DNA from: SPDF01 sp963812085
GTDB lineage: Bacteria; Gemmatimonadota; Gemmatimonadetes; Gemmatimonadales; GWC2-71-9
DNA length: 64,000 nucleotides
Direction: 5' to 3'
NCBI GenBank assembly: GCA_963812085.1
Contig: CAWETL010000006.1
Coordinates: 124,001-188,000, forward strand
In this document: positions 24,950 to 33,194 of the stretch, one piece after another
Numbering within the stretch: the first letter of the stretch is position 1
How the letters are laid out: every line of letters starts with the position of its first letter
Program-made: the position numbers and the translations under genes
The notes under the pieces: model-generated
The model's database searches: none
What the model saw: the letters and a program-made list of their open reading frames with translations, nothing else
Told to the model about the DNA's origin: nothing

Positions 24950-26634
24950 GCGGTGCCTCCTCCGGTCGTGGCGCGGAGCGCGGTGAGCGCCCGGCGCGCC
25001 GCGGCGACGTCGATCGACGCCATGGTGCCTCCGGCGGCCAGGCCGGCCATCCCCTCGCGATGGAACCGCAGCACCGCGTCGGCGAGCGTCCAGGTCTTGG
25101 TGACCGGCGAATAGGCGTCGGCCGGGTCATAGGCGCTCTGGCCGATCAGAAACTCCCGGAGGAGCCGCGCGGTCTCGAGGATCATCCGGTCCTGGTCTTC
25201 CAGCGCGTCCGGGCCGACCAGCCCGGCCACCTCCCGGAGTTCCCGGTCCCGCTGGAGCAGCGAAAAAGTCTCCCGCCGGAGGTCGGCCCAGCCGGCGCCG
25301 CCCTGCCGCTCGAACCACGGGGTGACGTCGTCCGCCTGCAGGCTGTAGCTCGTCTCCCAGTCCACGGCCGGGAACTGCCGCTGGTGCGCCAGCGCCGCGT
25401 CGAGCGCCCAGAGGCATCCCACCACGCGGAGCGCCGCCTGCGTGACCGGCTCCGAGAAATCCCCGCCGGGGGGCGAGAGGGCGCTGATGAACGTCACCGC
25501 GCCCTCCCGCGCCGGCGTGCCGAGCGGCACCGCGCGCCCCGCGCGCTCGCACAGCTTGCCGAGGCGATTGCCGAGCGAGGTCGGGTATCCTTCCTCGCCC
25601 GGCATCTCGCGGAGGAGGGAGCCGATTTCGCGCAGCGCCTCGGCCCAGCGCGAAAGCGAGTCGGCCATCAGGGCCACCCGGTAGCCCATGTCGCGATAGT
25701 ACTCGGCGATCGTGAGGCCCAGGTACACCGAGGCCTCGCGGGCCGCGACCGGCATGTTCGAGGTATTCACCACCAGCACCGTCCGATCCATCAGCGAACG
25801 CCCGGATCGGGGATCGATCAGCGCCGGGAATTCCTCCAGCACGTCGGCCATCTCGTTGCCGCGCTCGCCGCACCCCACGTACACCACGATGTCGGCGTCG
25901 GCGTACTTGGCCAGCGACTGCTCGATGACCGTCTTGCCCGTCCCGAACCCGCCCGGCACCGCCACCGAGCCCCCCTCCGCCACCGGAAAGAGAAAGTCGA
26001 ATACCCGCTGCCCGGTCACGAAGGGGCGGTCGGCTGGAAGCCAGCGCGCCACCGGGCGCGGACGCCGCACCGGCCAGCGCTGGCGAAGCGTGAGCGGGAT
26101 GCCGCTTTCCAGCGCGCCGATCGCGGCGTCCACCGTGTAACTCCCCGCGGCGATCGAAGCCACCACCCCTTCCACGCCCGGCGGCACCAGGATGCGGTGC
26201 AGAATCCCTTCCTTCTCCTCCACCGTGCCGAGAACGTCACCCCCTGTCACCCGAGCCCCCACCTCTGCCACGGGCGTGAACACCCAGGTCTTCTCGGGAT
26301 CGAGCGTCGGCGCTACGGTGCCCGCGCCGAGGAAGTTGCCCTCCCGCGCGGCGAGCCGGTGAAGGGGGCGGCCGGTGCCGTCGAGGACGGAGCCCAGGAG
26401 CCCCGGCCCCAGCTCCGCCAGGAGCGGCGCACCGGTGGCCTCCACTGGCTCCTCGAGCGCCAGGCCATTGGTGTCCTCGAACACCTGCACGGTTGCGATG
26501 GCGCCGTTGACCCGGATCACTTCGCCGAGCAGCCGCCGGCTGCCGACCCGCACGATTTCGTAGAGCGCGGCGCCCGGCATCGGCGCCACCTCGACCAGCG
26601 CGCCGGCGGCGCGGATCACCCGGGCGCCTGTCAC
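24946..26634 (-). CDS. atpA: V/A-type ATPase subunit A (catalytic)
   Basis: A 562-residue catalytic subunit with Walker A VPGGFGTGKTVIEQSLAKY, the glutamate switch region YVGCGERGNEM, Walker B-like VALMADSLSRWAEALREI and GLVGPDALEDQDRMILE near the C-terminus. The ~90-residue non-homologous insertion between the N-terminal barrel and the nucleotide domain (after VFTPVAEVGARV) marks it as V/A-type, not F-type. GTG start at 26634 overlaps the subunit F stop (GTGA) and places the N-terminus exactly where orthologues begin; the open frame extends further only because it shadows subunit C. Confidence 0.96.
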   Translation of the reverse strand: MTGARVIRAAGALVEVAPMPGAALYEIVRVGSRRLLGEVIRVNGAIATVQVFEDTNGLALEEPVEATGAPLLAELGPGLLGSVLDGTGRPLHRLAAREGNFLGAGTVAPTLDPEKTWVFTPVAEVGARVTGGDVLGTVEEKEGILHRILVPPGVEGVVASIAAGSYTVDAAIGALESGIPLTLRQRWPVRRPRPVARWLPADRPFVTGQRVFDFLFPVAEGGSVAVPGGFGTGKTVIEQSLAKYADADIVVYVGCGERGNEMADVLEEFPALIDPRSGRSLMDRTVLVVNTSNMPVAAREASVYLGLTIAEYYRDMGYRVALMADSLSRWAEALREIGSLLREMPGEEGYPTSLGNRLGKLCERAGRAVPLGTPAREGAVTFISALSPPGGDFSEPVTQAALRVVGCLWALDAALAHQRQFPAVDWETSYSLQADDVTPWFERQGGAGWADLRRETFSLLQRDRELREVAGLVGPDALEDQDRMILETARLLREFLIGQSAYDPADAYSPVTKTWTLADAVLRFHREGMAGLAAGGTMASIDVAAARRALTALRATTGGGTA

Positions 26635-26957
26635 CGGAGCCTCACGCGGTACCCGATGGCGCGGCGGAGCAGTTCCACCACTTGTTCCTCCGCGGAAGGC
26701 GCCGCGCGCCACGCCGGACCGGGAAACGGCACCACCACCGGCTGGGCCACGCGGTCCACCATCGCGCGGATGTCCGGGGCGAGCGCCGTGTAGAGCGGCT
26801 CCTCGAGCAGGACGACCCCGAGTTCGCGGCGCTGGAGGAGCCCGCGGAGGGTGGCATCCACCGTTGAGGCGTCCTCGGCGGTCTCGGCCACGAGTCCCGC
26901 GAGGCCAAACCCTGCGGCGGTGGCGGGGCGGCACAGGATGCGGACGCCGTGTGTCAT
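26631..26957 (-). CDS. atpF: V/A-type ATPase subunit F (central stalk)
   Basis: A 108-residue protein with the subunit F pattern: VRILCRPATAAGFGLAGL (the usual G-F-xLAG loop), a Rossmann-like middle (LGVVLLEEPLYTAL) and VVPFPGP before the C-terminal helix that contacts D. The ATG at 26957 overlaps the end of subunit C by four bases. The same reading frame is open upstream through the N-terminal half of subunit C with no stop, a side effect of the frameshift described for that gene. Confidence 0.88.
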   Translation of the reverse strand: MTHGVRILCRPATAAGFGLAGLVAETAEDASTVDATLRGLLQRRELGVVLLEEPLYTALAPDIRAMVDRVAQPVVVPFPGPAWRAAPSAEEQVVELLRRAIGYRVRLR

Positions 26958-27977
26958 GCCGCCTCCACGCCGAGCCGCGCGAGGGTCGCTGCGGGCGCAC
27001 CAAAGGCGACGCCCCACGCGATCGCCCGGAGCGCCCGGGCTTCCGCACGGATCCGTTCCAGCACCGAGAGCACCACCGCCGGACCGAGCGGATCCCGCCG
27101 CGCCAGGGCACGGAGCCAGGCGATCCTGGACGCCGACGCACGCTGCTCGAGGGAGGAAAGGTCGAGCGGTTCCGCGGCCATCGCGGCGCCGAGCGCCGTG
27201 CCTTTCAGGAGGCGTCGAAGCTCCTGCACCACCTTGTCGGCATCGCGCTCGGCGCGGAGTCGGGTGAACTCCTGCCGGGTCAGCGGTGCACCCCCCGCGA
27301 GGAATCCCTCCTCGGTCGAGGCACCGGACTCGAGCGGGGCGGCCAGGAGCAGCGTCCATACGTTCGCCTGCGTCACCAGCTCCGCGGCAAAGCGCCGCAC
27401 CACCGGCCCGGCGTGCGCGCGCGGCACGCACGGCGCGTTCAGCGAAGAGCCGGGTGAGCGCCCATTCGAGCGCGCGAAGATCGGGCGCCTCGGCGCGGCG
27501 AAGCACGTCCTGCAAGGCCCGGCCGGCGGGATGCCCGAGCCGCAACAACTCGTGCACGAACTCCGGCACCGAGCCCGCGTGCGCCATCCGTTCGAGCGCG
27601 CGCATCGGCAGCTGGGGTGTGGGCGTCGCGGCGCGAAGCCGTGCGCCGGGCGATGCCCCCTCGGCGGCGCCGCGCAGCAGCGCGCGCAGCGAACGGAATT
27701 CCTCGTCTTCCATCACCACGGCCAGCGCCCCCTGGCGCGCCGAGAGCCAGCGGCCGAGCAGGTTCATCCGCGCGGAGGCCACGAGGCTCACGGCACGGTC
27801 GAAGGATGGGGGATCGACGGTCGCCCCGGCCACCACGTCCAGCGGGTAGCCGAGCGCGGTGACCCGGGCGATGAACGCCGGCCAGTCGGGGGCGTCGGAG
27901 AGTCCGGCCAGCGCACTCCGGTCGAGCAGGTGTGTGGCGAGGCCGCGGGCCCGGGCGTTCACGTCGTCCCAGCGCAC
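26954..27977 (-). pseudogene. atpC: V/A-type ATPase subunit C, interrupted by an apparent frameshift
   Basis: The N-terminal ~185 residues (MRWDDVNARARGLATHLLDRS to LEWALTRLFAERAVRAA) read in one frame and the C-terminal ~155 residues (GPVVRRFAAELVTQANVWTLLLAA to LARLGVEAA) in another. Together they make a normal ~341-residue AC39-type subunit C, the adaptor between the rotor axle and the membrane ring. The shift falls in the alternating GC tract at 27415-27423; one extra GC unit would restore a single frame. GTG start 27977. Whether this is a sequencing slip, a true mutation or recoding cannot be told here; the flanking subunits are all intact, which favours an error or recent event. Confidence 0.8.
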
Positions 27978-27979
27978 GG

Positions 27980-28555
27980 TCAGCTGCCCTCGATCCGGAG
28001 AGCGAGACTGATGGCGAGCTCGCCGCGGCGCCGCGCCAGCAGCGCGGGGAGGCTGTTGTCCACCAGCACCCGCCCGTCCGCCGACGCACCGGTCACACCG
28101 GCCGGCACGTCCGCCGGCTCGACGGTGACGCCCGGCAGGTCGCGTGCGGCCTCGGTCAGGCTCGCGGCGGCATCGGGGGGGCAGCGCAGCCGCGCCGGCT
28201 CGCCCTCGAGGTATTGGGCCGCGTCCCGCGCGAGATGCCCGACGCTCGGCGCATAGCGGGAAACAGCTGTGGACCTCAGGAGCGCCGACGCTTGCCCGAA
28301 GACACGATCGAGCACTTCGGCCCGAACCCGCAGGAACTCCTCGCGGGCCTGGGCGCGGGCGGCGGCCACCCGCTGCTCGCCGGCGGAGCGTCGCACCGCG
28401 GTGACGCGCTCGAGGTGGAGCGCCCGGCTCCGTGCCACATCCGCTTCCGCGCGCGCCACGACCTCCGCGGCGCGCTCGTTGGCGGCGGCCAGGAGCCGCG
28501 CGGCTTCGTTCCTTGCGTCTTCCTCGAGGTGGAGGAGCAACGCGTCGATGCTCAT
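27980..28555 (-). CDS. atpE: V/A-type ATPase subunit E (peripheral stalk)
   Basis: A 191-residue protein: long N-terminal coiled coil (LLLHLEEDARNEAARLLAAANERAAEVVARAEADV) that pairs with subunit G/H, followed by a compact C-terminal domain (VTVEPADVPAGVTGASADGRVLVDNSLPALL) that holds the top of the head. The DGRVLVDNSL block is the usual E-subunit signature. Two bases separate it from the next gene (C) start. Confidence 0.88.
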   Translation of the reverse strand: MSIDALLLHLEEDARNEAARLLAAANERAAEVVARAEADVARSRALHLERVTAVRRSAGEQRVAAARAQAREEFLRVRAEVLDRVFGQASALLRSTAVSRYAPSVGHLARDAAQYLEGEPARLRCPPDAAASLTEAARDLPGVTVEPADVPAGVTGASADGRVLVDNSLPALLARRRGELAISLALRIEGS

Positions 28556-28559
28556 CCGC

Positions 28560-28781
28560 TCAGCCGCCGGCCCGCAGCATGATCAGCACCGCCACCACGA
28601 ACCCGAGGATGACCATCGTTTCCGGGATGGCGACCAGCAGGATGGCGGTGGTGCTGAGCTCGGGCTTTTCCGCCAGGCTCGCCGAGATGGCCGGGCCGAT
28701 GCGCGACTGCGCCCAGCCGGTGGCCAGGGCCGGGATGCTGACGGCCAGTGCGGCGCTGAGGGGAACCAGGAACGCTTCCAT
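28560..28781 (-). CDS. atpK: V/A-type ATPase subunit K (proteolipid c-ring)
   Basis: A 73-residue hairpin of two membrane helices with the ion-binding carboxylate Glu54 in VAIPETMVILGF. TM1 has ALATGWAQSRIG, much like the Thermus thermophilus proteolipid (LGTGVAQARIG), and unlike the duplicated 16-kDa form of Enterococcus NtpK. The ring carries H+ or Na+; the Thermus-like residues lean to H+ but do not prove it. A 15-base gap separates it from the upstream I gene. Confidence 0.92.
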   Translation of the reverse strand: MEAFLVPLSAALAVSIPALATGWAQSRIGPAISASLAEKPELSTTAILLVAIPETMVILGFVVAVLIMLRAGG

Positions 28782-28796
28782 GCAACCTCCGAGGGT

Positions 28797-30674
28797 TCAG
28801 CCGGCGGTCCCGTTGGGCCGCCAGTGCGAAAACGGGCGATAGACCTGACCGCCCGGACTTTGGAACTTCCCGAAAAACTCGACATAGTGCAGGCGCAGGC
28901 CGTGCACCGTGGGCGCGAAGATGGCCAGCCCGAAGTTGACCAGGTGAAACAGCAGCGCGAAGAGCACGCCCACGAGCACGCTGCCGATGCTGCCGGCCAG
29001 CTCGTTCGCCACCACCGCCATCATCACGGAGGCGGTGCCGAGCGCCATGATACGGGCGTAGGACAGGATGTTGCTCAGGGTGGAGAGGAACTCGATCGGC
29101 GCGATGATCCCCTCCGCCAGGATCAGGATGGGGAACAAGACCAGCAGGCCGACCACCGACGGCGTCAGGAAACCGTGGGGCAGCACCTCGAACGCCGCGA
29201 GCAGCACCAGGATGATGAGCACCAGCATCGCGAGGGACACCCCGCGGCCGACCGCCTGGCGCGGGTGCCCGCGCGAGGCGTTGATGACCCCGAGGGTGAG
29301 CCCGAGCGCGATGTGGACGGTCCCGATGGCGATGGCCAGGCCCAGGAAGGGGAGCAGCGATTTCTCGCGGTCCAGCAGGAGCGGTTCGAGGCCGAACCAC
29401 CGCCGGCCCAGGTCGCCGAAGAACTCGCCGAAGGCGATGCCGAACGCCACGGCGAACGCCGCGCCAGCGCCGAGCACCTCGGCCACGGCGCGGCGGGTGC
29501 TGCCGGGCGCGCCGCCGTGCCGGAGCCAGAGCGCAAGGACCGCGAGCGCCAGCCCGTAGCCGATGTCGCCCATGATCATCCCGAAGAACATCGGGAAGAA
29601 CACGGCGACGAATGGCGTCGGGTCGATCGTGCCGTACGCCGGGAGCGGCACCATCTTGGTGATCATCTCGAACGGCCGGAAAAGGCGCGGGTTATGGAGC
29701 ACCACCGGCGCCGATTCCCCGTGCCAGTCTTCGCGCGCCACCGATTCCACCACGACCCGCCCGCCGAACCGCGTCGTCATCGCCTCAACGAGGCGCGGGT
29801 ACCCCGCCTCGGGAATCCACCCTTCCAGCACGAAACTGCGGGGCGTCGCCGCGGCCCGTTCCTTGGCGGCGAGCCCCAGCAGGCGGTCCTGCGCGGCGGC
29901 CCGCGCTCCCGCCAGGCTCGGAGCGACCGCCTGCGACAGCGTGTCGCGTTCGCGGTCGAGTCCCGCCAACTCGGCGTCGAGCGCCTCCAGCCGGGCCGAC
30001 AGCGTCGGACCGAGCTGCCCGAGCGTCTTGCCGCCGCTTCCTTCCGGCATCGGCAGTTCGTGCACCCCCGCCTGGGCGAGCAGCCGCTCGACCCGGGTCG
30101 AGTCCGTCGGCGCCACGAGAAGCACCGCGGCGAGTTCACCGGTGGAGAGCGGGGCCGTCTCGAGGACGAATTCCTCGCCGATGGCCTGCGCCAGGCCCGC
30201 CCGCAGCCGGGGCACCACAGCGGCGTCCTGGCCACGCAGGACGAGGTGGTAGCCGTGGGTCCGGGTACCGTTGCCGGTGGGCAGCAACCCGCGGAAGGCC
30301 CGGATGAACTCGAGCAGCCGGGCGGTCTGGGTGCGCTCCTCCTCCAGCACGTGGCGCCGGGCGTCGAGCCGCTCCGCATCACGGCGGACCCGGCGGAACT
30401 GCCGGAGCCAACTGGCAATCGACGCGGGCGGCTGCGGCTTCCCACCGGACGGGGAAGGGGCGAACCGTGCCGTGAGGGCGTCGACGTCATGGAGCAGCGC
30501 CCGGAGCCGCCGCGCCTCCCGGGCCTCTCGGGCCTCGGGCTCGACCGGCCGGAGCGCCCCTTCCGGCTGGGTGTCCGAAATCTGGAGCAGGCCCACATCC
30601 TGGACGGCCCGGAGCACAGCATCGAGGTCCTCGCGCGGACCGAGGATGCGGGCACGGACCATCGAGAGGATCAT
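28797..30674 (-). CDS. atpI: V/A-type ATPase subunit I (membrane a-subunit)
   Basis: A 625-residue protein in two parts: a cytoplasmic N-terminal arm (1-~320, coiled coil with FVLEGWIPEAGYPRLVEAM) that joins the peripheral stalks, and a membrane domain with about eight helices from PTPFVAVFFPMFFGMIMGDIGYGL onward. The half-channel arginine is in the SYARIMALGTAS segment of a late helix. It forms the ion path against the K ring. ATG 30674 with GGAGG upstream overlaps the G/H stop (ATGA). Confidence 0.94.
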   Translation of the reverse strand: MILSMVRARILGPREDLDAVLRAVQDVGLLQISDTQPEGALRPVEPEAREAREARRLRALLHDVDALTARFAPSPSGGKPQPPASIASWLRQFRRVRRDAERLDARRHVLEEERTQTARLLEFIRAFRGLLPTGNGTRTHGYHLVLRGQDAAVVPRLRAGLAQAIGEEFVLETAPLSTGELAAVLLVAPTDSTRVERLLAQAGVHELPMPEGSGGKTLGQLGPTLSARLEALDAELAGLDRERDTLSQAVAPSLAGARAAAQDRLLGLAAKERAAATPRSFVLEGWIPEAGYPRLVEAMTTRFGGRVVVESVAREDWHGESAPVVLHNPRLFRPFEMITKMVPLPAYGTIDPTPFVAVFFPMFFGMIMGDIGYGLALAVLALWLRHGGAPGSTRRAVAEVLGAGAAFAVAFGIAFGEFFGDLGRRWFGLEPLLLDREKSLLPFLGLAIAIGTVHIALGLTLGVINASRGHPRQAVGRGVSLAMLVLIILVLLAAFEVLPHGFLTPSVVGLLVLFPILILAEGIIAPIEFLSTLSNILSYARIMALGTASVMMAVVANELAGSIGSVLVGVLFALLFHLVNFGLAIFAPTVHGLRLHYVEFFGKFQSPGGQVYRPFSHWRPNGTAG

Positions 30675-31033
30675 GCGGCCTCCGCCCCCACCGAGGCCAG
30701 CACCTGCTCGAACACCCACGCGGCAAGCGCCTCGACCGCGCGCACGTCCACTGCCTCGTATCGCGAGCGAATCTGCGCCAACAGCTCCTGCTCACGCAGG
30801 ACCCGGGCACCGGACTCCGCGTCGAGCGTCGCCGACACCTCCGCCTCAGCCGCCGCCAGTTCGGCCGCGAGCGTCCCCGTCCGCGCGGCGGCGCGCTCGC
30901 GCGCGTCGCTGACGGTCTTCTCCGCCTCGAGTCGCGCAGCCTCCAGCATTCCTTCGAGGCGGGTTTCCACCTCGAGGAGACGGGCAAGGGCGCTCTGAGG
31001 CGCGGCGTGATGATCAGCAGCGGTCCGTCGCAT
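30671..31033 (-). CDS. V/A-type ATPase subunit G/H (peripheral stalk)
   Basis: A 120-residue almost wholly helical protein with heptad-like Ala/Glu/Arg repeats (RLEGMLEAARLEAEKTVSDARERAAARTGTL) that matches the small stalk subunit paired with E. The first gene of the operon, as in Enterococcus ntpFIKECGABD. Sequence is weakly conserved in this family, so the call rests on position and coiled-coil form. The promoter should lie within 31034-31206. Confidence 0.8.
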   Translation of the reverse strand: MRRTAADHHAAPQSALARLLEVETRLEGMLEAARLEAEKTVSDARERAAARTGTLAAELAAAEAEVSATLDAESGARVLREQELLAQIRSRYEAVDVRAVEALAAWVFEQVLASVGAEAA

Positions 31034-31206
31034 CGTCCTTCCGATCGGTCGCGGGGACTTCAGGCCACGGTAGAAACCTGCCGGACCCAGTGTGAAGGGA
31101 GGGAGAGTGAACGGTGAAGGGCTCTTCAGATGCAGATGTGGAGGCGGCGACGCGGGGAGGGTGCCCCGCGATAGCGTCCACGGAAGCGCCGCAGTACCAT
31201 TGAGAT
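31034..31206. promoter_or_regulatory. Divergent promoter region, V/A-ATPase operon and alkyltransferase-like gene
   Basis: 173 bases between two head-to-head transcription units. It is purine-rich in the middle (AAGGGAGGGAGAGTGAACGG near 31093). I see no clear -35/-10 pair or operator palindrome for either direction. Confidence 0.4.
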
Positions 31207-31551
31207 ATGCGTACGGGCATGGCCGGCCAGTCCACCTACCAGGCGATCTATGCGGTCGTCCGGCGCATCCCCCCCGGAAGGGTGGCCAGCTACGGACAGG
31301 TGGCCGCCGTGGCCGGCCTGGCCAATGCGGCTCGCCAGGTCGGGTACGCCCTGCATGCGCTGCCCGAGGGCTCCGCCGTGCCCTGGCACCGGGTGCTCAA
31401 CGCCAGGGGAGCGATCAGCCTGCCGGGCTACCACGGAGTCACCCAGCGACTGTTGCTGGCAACGGAGGGCGTCCGGTTCGATGCGCACTCGCGCGTGGAC
31501 CTGGCACAGTTCGGATGGCGGCCGAGGCGGCCGCCTGCGACTCCGAGGTGA
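31207..31551 (+). CDS. Alkyltransferase-like (ATL) protein, MGMT family without the active cysteine
   Basis: A 114-residue protein matching the DNA-binding domain of O6-alkylguanine-DNA alkyltransferase: YQAIYAVVRRIPPGRVASYGQVA, then GYALHALP. The active-site motif PCHR is PWHR here (Trp about 60), the hallmark of ATLs, which bind alkylated guanine and hand it to nucleotide excision repair rather than removing the alkyl group. Head-to-head with the V/A-ATPase operon. ATG 31219 is an alternative start. Confidence 0.9.
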   Translation: MRTGMAGQSTYQAIYAVVRRIPPGRVASYGQVAAVAGLANAARQVGYALHALPEGSAVPWHRVLNARGAISLPGYHGVTQRLLLATEGVRFDAHSRVDLAQFGWRPRRPPATPR

Positions 31552-31565
31552 ATTTCGGAGCCCAG

Positions 31566-31634
31566 ATGAAGACCCAGTCGGAGATCCAGCTGCTCCAGCG
31601 CTTGCTGGAGCGCGCCACCGGGGAGTCCCCATGA
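31566..31634 (+). CDS. 22-residue micro-ORF coupled to the YbjQ-like gene (tentative)
   Basis: ATG 31566 opens MKTQSEIQLLQRLLERATGESP, whose TGA overlaps the next start (ATGA). CGGAG lies nine bases upstream. The product would be one amphipathic helix. It could be a leader that drives translational coupling or a real small protein. Confidence 0.3.
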   Translation: MKTQSEIQLLQRLLERATGESP

Positions 31635-31984
31635 GCAGCAGTCACGAAATGACCACGACCACCTTTGAACTCGATGGATTCCAGACGGCGCAGAGCCTCG
31701 GCGTGGTCCGCGGCATCAGCGTGCGATCCCGCAATGTGTTCGGGTCGATCGGCGCCAAGCTGGAGACCCTCTTCGGGGGCAACATCACGATCCTCACCAC
31801 GCTCTGCGAGCGCACCCGGCAGGAGGCCTTCGACATCATGCTCACCCATGCCCACCAGATGGGCGCCAACGCGGTCGTCGGCGTGCGCTACGACGCGACC
31901 GAACTGATGCCGGGCGTGACCGAAGTCCTCTGCTACGGCACGGCGGTGGTGGTGCGGCCACTGCTCGCCGGCGGCGAGGGGTAG
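31631..31984 (+). CDS. YbjQ/UPF0145 heavy-metal-binding-domain protein
   Basis: A 117-residue protein of the YbjQ family: SLGVVRGISVRSRNVFGSIGAKLETLFGG, TTLCERTRQEAFDIMLTHAHQMGANAVVGVRYDATEL, ending VLCYGTAVVV. The family forms a pentameric beta-rich ring and is loosely called heavy-metal binding; its role is unknown. GGGGAG precedes the ATG. Start overlaps the micro-ORF stop. Confidence 0.9.
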   Translation: MSSSHEMTTTTFELDGFQTAQSLGVVRGISVRSRNVFGSIGAKLETLFGGNITILTTLCERTRQEAFDIMLTHAHQMGANAVVGVRYDATELMPGVTEVLCYGTAVVVRPLLAGGEG

Positions 31985-31989
31985 GCCCC

Positions 31990-32244
31990 GTGCCGCGCGA
32001 CCCGCTCCAGGAAATTCCCGGCGTCGGCCCCAGCATCGCGGCCGATCTGCGCGCCCTCGGCGTGCGCACGGTGCGCCAGCTCCGGGGACGGAGCCCCGAG
32101 CGGATGTACCGGCGACTGAGCGAGCTCCAGGGCCCGCAAGACCCCTGCGTTCTGTACGTGTTCCGCTGCGCGGTGTACTACGCGAGCACGCCGAAACCGA
32201 AGCCCTCGCTCCTCAAGTGGTGGAACTGGAAGGACCTCGGGTGA
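31990..32244 (+). CDS. Cdd1-like (pathogenicity locus) helix-hairpin-helix protein
   Basis: An 84-residue protein: helix-hairpin-helix (LQEIPGVGPSIAADLRALGVRTVRQL) followed by MYRRLSELQGPQDPCVLYVFRCAVYYA and a Trp-rich end KWWNWKD. This matches the stand-alone Cdd1 domain; HhH suggests DNA binding. Function is not established. Overlaps the thioesterase start (GTGA). Confidence 0.82.
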   Translation: MPRDPLQEIPGVGPSIAADLRALGVRTVRQLRGRSPERMYRRLSELQGPQDPCVLYVFRCAVYYASTPKPKPSLLKWWNWKDLG

Positions 32245-32768
32245 CCACCACGGCACGAGGCAGACCGCCCGACCTCCTCCGGGCGCTCCGCGCCAAGCTC
32301 CGTCGCGACATGCCGATCACCAAGGCGCTCGGCTTGCGCGTCGTGGGCAACGAGGGCGGCGGCCTCGTGCTGAGCTCTCCCCTGGAACCCAACATCAACC
32401 ACAAGGGGACCGCCTTCGCCGGGAGCCTCAACGCCACGGCCACGCTGGCCGGCTGGGGCACGATCTGGCTCCTGCTTCGGGAGCACGGCATCCGCTCGCA
32501 TGTCGTCATCCAGGACAGCACGGTGCACTACTTTCGTCCCGTCACGGGAGATTTCACCGCGTGCTGCCGGGCGCCCTCACCGGGTGCGGTGGAGCGGCTG
32601 GTGAACGCGGTGCGGCGGCGCGGGCGCGGACGGATCGAGCTCGACGTGCTCGTGGCCGACGCCTCGGGGGACGCCGTGCGGTTTCATGGGCGGTACGTGG
32701 CAACAACTGACGGCGGGGCCGCGGGGCCGGGGGGCGGCGGGGCGGCCCCCCACCGGCACCCCGCCTAG
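32241..32768 (+). CDS. YiiD C-terminal-type hotdog thioesterase
   Basis: A 175-residue hotdog-fold protein. The family block PLEPNINHKGTAFAGSLNATATLAGWGTIWLLLRE includes the Asn-His-Lys-Gly-Thr motif of YiiD_C, followed by HVVIQDSTVHYFRPVTGDF on the central sheet. Acyl-CoA thioester hydrolysis is expected from the fold. The final 25 residues are Gly/Ala-rich and encoded by very GC-rich DNA, probably not part of the fold. GTG start coupled to the Cdd1-like gene. Confidence 0.82.
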   Translation: MTTTARGRPPDLLRALRAKLRRDMPITKALGLRVVGNEGGGLVLSSPLEPNINHKGTAFAGSLNATATLAGWGTIWLLLREHGIRSHVVIQDSTVHYFRPVTGDFTACCRAPSPGAVERLVNAVRRRGRGRIELDVLVADASGDAVRFHGRYVATTDGGAAGPGGGGAAPHRHPA

Positions 32769-32776
32769 GCACCGCG

Positions 32777-33193
32777 ATGCCTCTGCTGACCCGCTGGTTC
32801 GTGCGTTCCGCGCTCGCCTGGCTGCTCCTGGCGCTGGCGGGCGGCGTCCTGCTCGCCACCGGAGTGGCCGCGCGGATTCCCGGCACGGAATTGGTGCTGC
32901 CCTACCCCACCTATCTCCATCTCGTCACCGTCGGGTGGCTCACCAACCTGATCTTTGGCGTGGCGTTCTGGATGTTCCCGCGATACACGGCGGAAAGTCC
33001 GCGCGGCAGCGACGCGCTGGGCTGGACCAGCTACGCCGGACTCAACGCCGGGCTGTTGCTTCGCCTGATCGGCGAGCCGGCGCAACTCGCCGGCGCCGGC
33101 AGCCGCACGCTGCTGCTCCTCTCCGCCGGTCTCCAGCTGCTGGGTGGCTGGGCCTTTGTGCTCAACATCTGGCCCCGGGTCAAGGCGAAGTAG
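32777..33193 (+). CDS. Four-helix protein resembling part of haem-copper oxidase subunit I (copy 1)
   Basis: A 138-residue membrane protein with four helices (about 11-30, 46-66, 84-100, 110-130). The second helix, LHLVTVGWLTNLIFGVAFWMFP, resembles helix II of NorB/CcoN-type subunits (HTN..V.WL..G..GA..YLVP), including the His (48) that is a haem ligand there. There is no CuB site or catalytic tyrosine, so it is not an oxidase by itself. Its tandem neighbour is a paralogue, and both converge on the nos operon. Confidence 0.65.
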   Translation: MPLLTRWFVRSALAWLLLALAGGVLLATGVAARIPGTELVLPYPTYLHLVTVGWLTNLIFGVAFWMFPRYTAESPRGSDALGWTSYAGLNAGLLLRLIGEPAQLAGAGSRTLLLLSAGLQLLGGWAFVLNIWPRVKAK

Positions 33194-33194
33194 C

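Noticed and set aside
26631..27977. A designed C-F fusion subunit of the ATPase
   Set aside because: The 185 to 340 stretch in that frame is meaningless Arg/Gly-rich sequence while the shifted frame carries real subunit C homology, so the fusion is a by-product of the frameshift.
28269..30998. 909-codon plus-strand open frame across the V/A-ATPase genes
   Set aside because: It is the complement of subunits E, K, I and G/H, all of which carry clear family motifs on the minus strand.
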